From Conus ventricosus (Eukaryota; Mollusca; Gastropoda; Neogastropoda; Conidae), in the NCBI GenBank assembly GCA_018398815.1, contig CM031612.1, positions 1,405,105-1,469,104 of the forward strand: a stretch of 64,000 nt of DNA, given 5' to 3'. Below, one piece after another: positions 57,700-64,000 of this stretch (its first letter is position 1; every line of letters begins with the position of its first letter). Under the pieces are notes generated by a model that saw only the letters and a program-made list of their open reading frames with translations, did no database searches and was not told the DNA's origin. A program made the position numbers and the translations under genes.

Positions 57700-58390
57700 A
57701 TGTTTGTAACAATAACAACTCAAGACCGTCCTTCGTTTTTAGAACATGCTATTGATAACAATTGCGGGGCCAAAACGGTCGCGCTCCATGAAATATTCTA
57801 CAAAGTTGTATGGTTTAATATAAGTGAATCCAAGGAAAATAATAAGGTTCTAAAAGTTGACAAAACAGGAGCCAAAGTTAGCCAGTTAACAATACCCGAT
57901 GGTTATTACGGTTTTGCTCACTAAAAGAAGCAATGAGTAACTTCGACATTACTCTTAAACTTAACAATGCAAATCTAAAAACAATGTTAACATTCAAGCC
58001 TGAAGAAGAAGGGGGTTACTATTTTGATAAAGAGCTAGCTAAAATGTTAGGCTTTGCAGCTAACAATTATAGATTTAGAGTTACACCAAACAAAACTACT
58101 TATGAGGGAGAAAATCCGCTCGATCTTGCATTACATTCATTACTCTATGTTCATTTGGACGAGCTGAGCACTGATGAAAACTTATATGATGGAAGGCCCT
58201 CAACTGTTTTTAAGAGCTCTTCCATCAGGGAAAGCTGCATATTGCGATTATAAAAATTATACAATTCCCTAATTTACAGTTTAAAAGATTAGTTTGTGGG
58301 AGGGTTGGATCATTTAATATAAAAATTGCAGACAAAGCGGGGAAAGTTGTGAAATGTGATAACCTACACATTGTTTTGGAAATAAAATAA
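57700..58390 (+). pseudogene. probable Polinton minor capsid (penton-like) protein
   Basis: Two open parts join if single-base indels are allowed. 57700-57924 (MFVTITTQDRPSFLEHAIDN; KTVALHEIFYKVVWFNIS; TIPDGYYGFAH) is followed by 57933-58253 (FDITLKLNNANLKTMLTF; KMLGFAANNYRFRV). A last block, FNIKIADKAGKVV, ends at TAA 58390. The beta-rich pattern (surface-display start, V-A-L-x-E-I, IPDGYY, LGF, final 'DxxGxxV') is that of the small structural protein encoded next to the major capsid gene in Polintons, thought to form pentons. It is non-functional because of the breaks at about 57925 and 58215. Confidence 0.55.
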
Positions 58391-58409
58391 TAAGTTGTTC
58401 TAAAAAATA

Positions 58410-59297
58410 ATGTCGCGGGGGCCAGAAGAATCAGGAGTTACATTAGCGCCTGTGAGGTGATAAACCTTAGAATTAAAAGACCTTGCAGACGTTGCGGACT
58501 TTGAACAGAACGGTGAGATAGGCGCTTTGTATGGTTTTGAGTACACTAAAGATGGTGATTATAAACGCAAAGAGGTTGGCGACAGCAAAAAGTTTCCTAA
58601 ACTAGAACAACTGCGCAATCTAGAGGCAAATAATGTTGGCCAGTATGAATATAAAATAGTTCGAAAACCTGACCTCAAATGGCACTTAGAACCATATTAG
58701 AATGGGACATAAAATTTGAATTCATAAGCCCATTTACATATTTTAAGCCGTAAAAAAAAGTTTCAGAAAAGCTTTCAACTCTGGCCTTTACATGTAAGTC
58801 TTATGCGGACGACAATAGTCGGAAAAAAATTGAAATAACGCCGTATGGGAAAAAGCAGTACATCCTCCACAGAAAAGAAACAGTTGTAAAAAAAGCTTCT
58901 ACAAAATTACAGTTCTTTCCAAGCAGAAAATTAGGAGACACGTTCACAATGATATTTGAAATTTCTGTCTTTAAAGATGTGGAGAGGGATGGGGTTGTGG
59001 GCGTTAGTGATGACCTTATAAAAGGAATTAATATTAGCTGGCAAAACTTAGACGTTAAACGCCTTAACGTTACATCGTCGTTCTTCACAATGGCGAGGAT
59101 ATTAAGATCATAACAACAAGCAACAAAAACAATGTTGACTTAAATAGAAACAATCTTACAGAACTAAATTGGATTAATCTTACACATTTAAGGCCTCATA
59201 GGGTTTATTATACTGAACAAGTTTTGACGGAGAGTATGATAAAAATAATAACTGGATTAGATTAAACTCTGTTAAAAACTATGAGCAGTTAAACTTT
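58410..59297 (+). pseudogene. Polinton gene of unknown function, frameshifted
   Basis: Starts MSRGPEESGVTLAPVR, then a stop, then an open segment with DLADVADFEQNGEIGALYGF and KKFPKLEQLRNLEANNVGQY. Later segments contain ADDNSRKKIEITPYGKKQYI, KASTKLQFFPSRKLGDTF and GINISWQNLDVKRLNVTSSF, and near 59.15 kb LNRNNLTELNWINL. Composition is soluble and mixed alpha/beta. It lies between the minor capsid gene and the ATPase on the same strand, so a structural or morphogenesis role is likely by position only. It may represent two genes. Confidence 0.4.
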
Positions 59298-59820
59298 ATG
59301 GCAAAAACTCCTCATGCTCATTGATTTGTGGGCAGACTGGTTGTGGAAAAACAATATTTATCCTCGACCTGTTACAAACAGTTTATCGTTATAATTTTAA
59401 TCATATTGTGGTTTTCTGTCCAACACTTAAATGGAACAAAGCATATCATGATAGAAGGTTTATATGGGCAGATGAGACATATATTTAGTTGATCCTAGCA
59501 ATAAACTGAGTGAGTGTTTAGAACAGTTTTATAGACTGTTTGAAGGAACGCAGACACTTTATTATAGATGACTGTTCGGCAGAAAGAGACATAATTAAAA
59601 AGAGAAACACTTTGTCGAAACTAGCTTTCAGCGAAGACATGCTGGGATAAGTGTGTGGATTTTATGCCAGAAATATAACTCGGTTTTAAAAGACTTTAGA
59701 GAACAGTTAAAGACTGTAGTTTTATTTCACATGAAAGACAGAGACTCATTTGAAGAATGTTTGCGCGAAAATGATGTTATTGAAAATGACCAGGAAAAAC
59801 ACAGGATTAGCAAAAATTAA
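59298..59820 (+). pseudogene. Polinton packaging ATPase (FtsK/HerA-like), frameshifted
   Basis: The start ATG at 59298 gives MAKTPHAH. After a one-base shift CGQTGCGKTIFILDLLQ follows, a Walker A motif close to the N-terminus as in viral A32-type packaging ATPases. Walker B-like FIIDDCSAERD lies at about 59555, then HAGISVWILCQKYNSV with the conserved Gln (sensor-like) and REQLKTVVLFHMKDRD. The frame ends at TAA 59820, inside the inner edge of the right TIR. The enzyme would pump DNA into capsids. At least three indels disrupt it. Missing residues between Walker A and B suggest an additional small deletion. Confidence 0.8.
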
Positions 59821-60015
59821 AAATCTGAAAAGTTTAGTAAATTAGTATTGAAAACGGATAATCCTACACAGTATGTCTGTCTGTAGATAATCGTTATTTT
59901 TTGGTTATTGAAGTCTTACTTGTCAGAGAACAGTAATATGCTGATTCTAGGTCACTTTCGCCCGAAAACTGGTTGAGGGCGAAAGTGGCCTAGAGTCGGC
60001 ATATTACTGTTCTCT
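59763..60015 (-). repeat. Polinton right terminal inverted repeat
   Basis: Reverse complement of 43742-44010. The terminal hairpin is at 59925-60015, with arms 59925-59963 and 59977-60015. It carries the same three asymmetric base differences between arms as the left end. Confidence 0.93.
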
Positions 60016-60021
60016 GATGGA

Positions 60022-60255
60022 GAGTGGGAGAGGTGACTGAGGTGACGGATGAATGAGTAAACTAGAAGGGGAAAAAGTAACCCATCATCACAATTAGTGA
60101 CCGAGGCCTTCCAGTACATTGGTTGACAGTCGTGAATTCTTTGCAGGTGGAGTGATGTTTGTTGGTTGACTCTATTCCGCTACAGTTGCAATAGCCAAAG
60201 AGATGAACATGACGATGATCGTTTTCCATAAAACATTTTCTTTTCATCTGAAAAG
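60022..60255. other. flanking sequence right of Polinton; no gene seen
   Basis: Unique sequence with short frames only. Confidence 0.5.
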
Positions 60256-60261
60256 ATTTCT

Positions 60262-60776
60262 TTAATAACTTGATGTTGGTCGTGATAAATATATGTTTCT
60301 TTAATACCTGATGTTGGTCGTGATAAAGATATGTTTCTTTAATAGCCTGATGTTGGTCGTGATAAAAATTGTTTCTATATAAACTTGATGTTGGTCGTGA
60401 TAAAGATATGTTTCTTTAATAACCTGATGTTGGTCGTGATAAAGATATGTTTCTTTAATAACCTGATGTTGGTCGTGATAAAGATATGTTTCTTTAATAA
60501 CCTGATGTTGGTCGTGATAAAGATATGTTTCTTTAATAGCCTGATGTTGGTCGTGATAAAAATATGTTTCTATAATAACTTGATGTTGGTCGTGATAAAG
60601 ATATGTTTCTTTAATAACTTGATGTTGGTCGTGATAAAGATATGTTTCTTTAATAACCTGATGTTGGTCGTGATAAAGATATGTTTCTTTAATAACCTGA
60701 TGTTGGTCGTGATAAAGATATGTTTCTTTAATAACTTGATGTTGGCCGTGATAAAGATATGTTTCTTTAATAACTT
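60262..60776. repeat. 39-bp satellite, about 13 copies
   Basis: Unit: CCTGATGTTGGTCGTGATAA + AGATATGTTTCTTTAATAA. Since 39 is divisible by 3, frames up to 174 codons stay open on both strands; they are not genes. Confidence 0.97.
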
Positions 60777-60877
60777 GAACACAGTCCTTCCTCAAATAAG
60801 GAAAGAATCGTACTAAACCAGGCACACAGGGTCCGTGTGTGTCTCTGCCCCTCCCATATGTTACACTCGTCCTCTTC

Positions 60878-61099
60878 TTCCTCTGTGTACAGTGTTTAGT
60901 CAGGCATGTCGGTCATATTTACAATAAACCTGTTCCTCTGTGTACAGTGTTTAGTCAGGCATGTCAGTCATATTGACAATAAACCTGTTCCTCTGTGTAC
61001 AGTGTTTAGTCAGGCATGTCGGTCATATTGACAATAAACCTGTTCCTCTGTGTACAGTGTTTAGTCAGGCATGTCGGTCATATTGACAATAAACCTGTT
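60878..61099. repeat. 55-bp satellite, 4 copies
   Basis: Unit: TTCCTCTGTGTACAGTGTTT then AGTCAGGCATGTCGGTCATA, ending ACAATAAACCTG. Confidence 0.95.
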
Positions 61100-61104
61100 T
61101 AGGG

Positions 61105-61500
61105 AAGAAATAACGCCTTTCTTTCCATTACAAACAGTTTACATTTTCTAATTCGTGAGTCATGCAATTAGATCCAGAAAGTCAAATAATTGATTTGAAC
61201 CGCACGCCAGAATAACGATCGGTATATCGACTGTCTGCATTACAGACAGACCATTCCACACTCAACCTTTGGATAGTCTCCCTCTCATTGAACTGTTAAG
61301 CTGACTGAGGGGCCAGACTTGCCCACCAACGCCATCTGTCCCACGAAGGCGTGGCCACTCTCGCTGAACGTGAACTCCAACACAGATAATCTTCTTAGCA
61401 GATTTCCAAATGTCGTCTGTTGGTCTCTTGTCTTTCTAGGCTTTTTTCTCTCTTTTAATAGACCCGGATGAAGGGGCGGGCTCAGGATCCATGTTAGCTT
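61105..61500. repeat. dispersed repeat, copy B
   Basis: Diverged copy of 42000-42390 in the same orientation. Its 3' end (GGGCTCAGGATCC) merges directly into the first unit of the next satellite, suggesting that the array grew out of this end. Confidence 0.7.
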
Positions 61501-62704
61501 GGTGCGTTCTGGATCCATGTTAGCTTGGCAGGTTCAAGATCCATATTAGCTTGGTGGGTTCAGGATCCATGTTAGCTTGGCAGGTTCAGGATCCATGTTA
61601 GCTTGGCAGGTTCAGGATCCATGTTAGCTTGGCAGGTGTAGAATCCGTGTTAGCTTGGTGGGTTTGCTATCCATTGTTAGCTTGGCAGGTGTAGATCCGT
61701 GTTAGCTTGGTGGGTTTGCTATCCATGTTAGCTTGGCAGGTGTAGGATCCATGTTAGCTCGGCAGGTTCAGGTTCCATGTTAGCTTCGTGGGTTTGGGAT
61801 CCATGTTAGCTTGGCAGGTGTACGATCCTTGTTAGCTTGGCAGGTTTCAGGATCCATGTTAGCTTGGCAGGCACAGGATCCATGTTAGCTTGGCAGGTTC
61901 AGGATCCACGTTAACTTGGCAGGTTCAGGATCCATGTTAGCTTGGCAGGTTCAGGATCCACGTTAACTTGGCAGGTTTAGGATCCACGTTAACTTTGCAG
62001 GTTCAGGATCCATGTTAGCTCGGCAGGTTCAGGATCCACGTTAACTTGGCAGGTTCAGGATCCATGTTAGCTTGGCAGGTTCAGGATCCACGTTAACTTG
62101 GCAGGTTCAGGATCCACGTTAACTTTGCAGGTTCAGGATCCATGTTTGCTCGGCAGGTTCAGGATCCACGTTAACTTGGCAGGTTGAGGATCCACGTTAA
62201 CTTGGCAGGCACAGGATCCATGTTAGCTTGGCAGGTTCAGGATCCACGTTAACTTGGCAGGTTCAGGATCCTCGTTAACTTTGCAGGTTCAGGATCCATG
62301 TTAGCTCGGCAGGTTCAGGATCCACGTTAACTTGGCAGGTTCAGGATCCACGTTAACTTGGCAGGTTCAGGATCCACGTTAACTTGGCAGGTTCAGGATC
62401 CACATTAACTTGGCAGGTTCAGGATCCATGTTAGCTCGGCAGGTTCAGGATCCACGTTAACTTGGCAGGTTCAGGATCCATGTTAGCTTGGCAGGTTCAG
62501 GATCCATGTTAGCTCGGCAGGTTCAGGATCCATGTTAGCTTGGCAGGTTCAGGATCCACGTTAACTTGGCAGGTTCAGGATCCATGTTAGCTTGGCAGGT
62601 TCAGGATCCACGTTAACTTGGCAGGTTCAGGATCCACGTTAACTTTGCAGGTTCAGGATCCACGTTAGCTCGGCAGGTTCAGGATCCACGTTAACTTGGC
62701 AGAG
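61480..62704. repeat. 26-bp satellite, about 47 copies
   Basis: Unit: CAGGTTCAGGATCCATGTTA + GCTTGG. Two linked variants dominate: CCATGTTAGC and CCACGTTAAC. Confidence 0.97.
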
Positions 62705-62775
62705 ATCCACGCTCTCCCTGGTGCCTTTCTGTTTACTTTTTTTCTTTTGATGTCTTATCTTCCGTGCCACTTCAC

Positions 62776-63446
62776 TGATGTATCAAGTATCAACGACAAC
62801 AATTCACTGATGCATCAAGTATCGAAGACAACAATTCACTGATGTATCAAGTATCAAAGACAACAATTCACTGATGTATCAAGTATCAAAGACAACAATT
62901 CACTGATGCATCAAGTATCGAAGACACAATTCACTGATGTAGCAAGTATCAAAGACAACATTTCACTGATCTATCAAGTATCAAAGACAACAATTCACTG
63001 ATGTATCAAATATCAAAGACAACAATTCACTGATGTATCAAGTATCAAAGACAACAATTCACTGATGTATCAAGTATCAAAAACAACAATTCCTTGATGT
63101 ATCAAGTATCAAAGACAACAATTCACTGATGTATCAAGTATCAAAGACACAATTCACTGATGTATCAAGTATCAAAGACAAAAATTCACTGATGTATGAA
63201 ATATCGAAGACAACAATTCACTGACGTATCAAGTATCAAAGACAACAAATACTGATGCATCAAGTATCAAAGACAACAATTTACTGACGTATCAAATATC
63301 AAAGACAACAATTCACAAACGTATCAAGTATCAAAGACAACAATTCACTGACGTATCAAGTATCAAAAACAACAATTCACTGATGTATCAAATATCAAAG
63401 ACAACAATTCACTGACGTATCAAGTTTCAAAAACAATTCACAAGAC
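62776..63446. repeat. 32-bp satellite, about 21 copies
   Basis: Unit: ACTGATGTATCAAGTATCAA + AGACAACAATTC, with GATGCATC and GACGTATC variants. Confidence 0.96.
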
Positions 63447-63529
63447 AAAGACAAATAAACAAACAAACAAAAAACGGTGTTTGTTATGTATCTCGGCTAC
63501 TGAGAATGACCCACATTTTGTGCTTTGCT

Positions 63530-63638
63530 GCATCGCTTATATTATAGAGAATTTTAGTCACTAGGCTGCATCGCTTATATTATAGAGAATTTTAGTCACT
63601 AGGCTGCATCGCTTATATTATAGAGAATTTTAGTCACT
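63530..63638. repeat. 38-bp repeat, 3 copies
   Basis: Unit: GGCTGCATCGCTTATATTAT + AGAGAATTTTAGTCACTA, essentially identical copies. Confidence 0.95.
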
Positions 63639-63640
63639 AG

Positions 63641-64000
63641 CGCCCACATATTGGTTATCCCACTGACTGTCACATATTGGTTATCCCACTGACTGTCACA
63701 TGTTGATTATCCCACTGACTGTCACATGTTGATTATCCCACAGACTGTCACATATTGGTTATCCCACTGACTGTCACATACTGGTTATCCCACTGACTGT
63801 TACATATTGGTTATCCCACTGACTGCCACATGGTTATCCCACTGACTGCCACATCGTTATCCCACTGACTGCCACATCGTTATCCCACTGACTGTCACAT
63901 AGTTATCCCACTGATTGTCACATGTTGGTTATCCCACTGACTGTCACATGTTGGTTATCTCACTGACTGTCACATATTGGTTATCCCACTGACTGCCACA
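63641..64000. repeat. 26-bp satellite running off the window
   Basis: Unit: ACATATTGGTTATCCCACTG + ACTGTC, with shorter variants lacking ATTGG. It continues past the window end. Confidence 0.95.

Noticed and set aside
60301..60825. 174-codon frame with ETYLYHDQHQVIK repeats
   Set aside because: 39-bp satellite translation.
62776..63446. CTGATG in each 32-bp unit as a hammerhead box
   Set aside because: The box reads CTGATGT rather than CTGANGA and no stem II or GAAA partner follows in order.

Overview
This is a 64 kb piece of an animal nuclear genome. It has spliced exons with GT/AG borders, very many microsatellites and satellites, LINE, SINE, Penelope-like and Polinton elements, and no prokaryotic gene organisation. 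The repeat mix, with a tRNA-derived SINE ending in an 'AAAGCGCTTAGAGC...TATTTAAG' type tail, suggests a lophotrochozoan, most likely a mollusc such as a gastropod. That is inference; no gene here fixes the species.

Layout. 1-1.5 kb: the 3' part of a Penelope-like element (PLE) with a candidate hammerhead ribozyme. 1.77-3.40 kb: a 48-bp satellite. 3.77-41.0 kb: one unrecognised host gene on the + strand. It is visible as six exons (3766-3941, 7500-7568, 8844-9024, 33676-33790, 36860-37005, 40711-about 41015) whose intron phases agree at every junction. Its third visible intron (9025-33675, 24.65 kb) is almost wholly repeats: a chain of tandem arrays that appear to descend from one ancestral unit, split by a 7.5-kb L1-like LINE (12231-19745, with a 16-bp target-site duplication) and by a CR1/L2-like RT fragment plus a rearranged PLE (22.1-25.6 kb). 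32.4-33.4 kb: two further arrays. 37.6-40.4 kb: three SINE copies and a perfect 7 x 56 bp array.

43742-60015: a 16.27-kb Polinton/Maverick, flanked by GATGG duplications, with TIRs of about 250-270 bp. It carries recognisable but frameshifted genes for a retroviral-type integrase, protein-primed DNA polymerase B, FtsK/HerA-like packaging ATPase, probable major and minor capsid proteins, and several small Polinton-specific proteins. Each extreme terminus is itself a 91-nt hairpin. The coding genes are dead, but the ends are well preserved and nearly identical.

60.0-64.0 kb: five satellite arrays (units 39, 55, 26, 32 and 26 bp) and a second copy of a roughly 400-bp dispersed repeat also present at 42 kb. 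Several very long open frames (up to 1086 codons) are products of satellite units whose length or composition keeps frames open; I do not regard them as genes.
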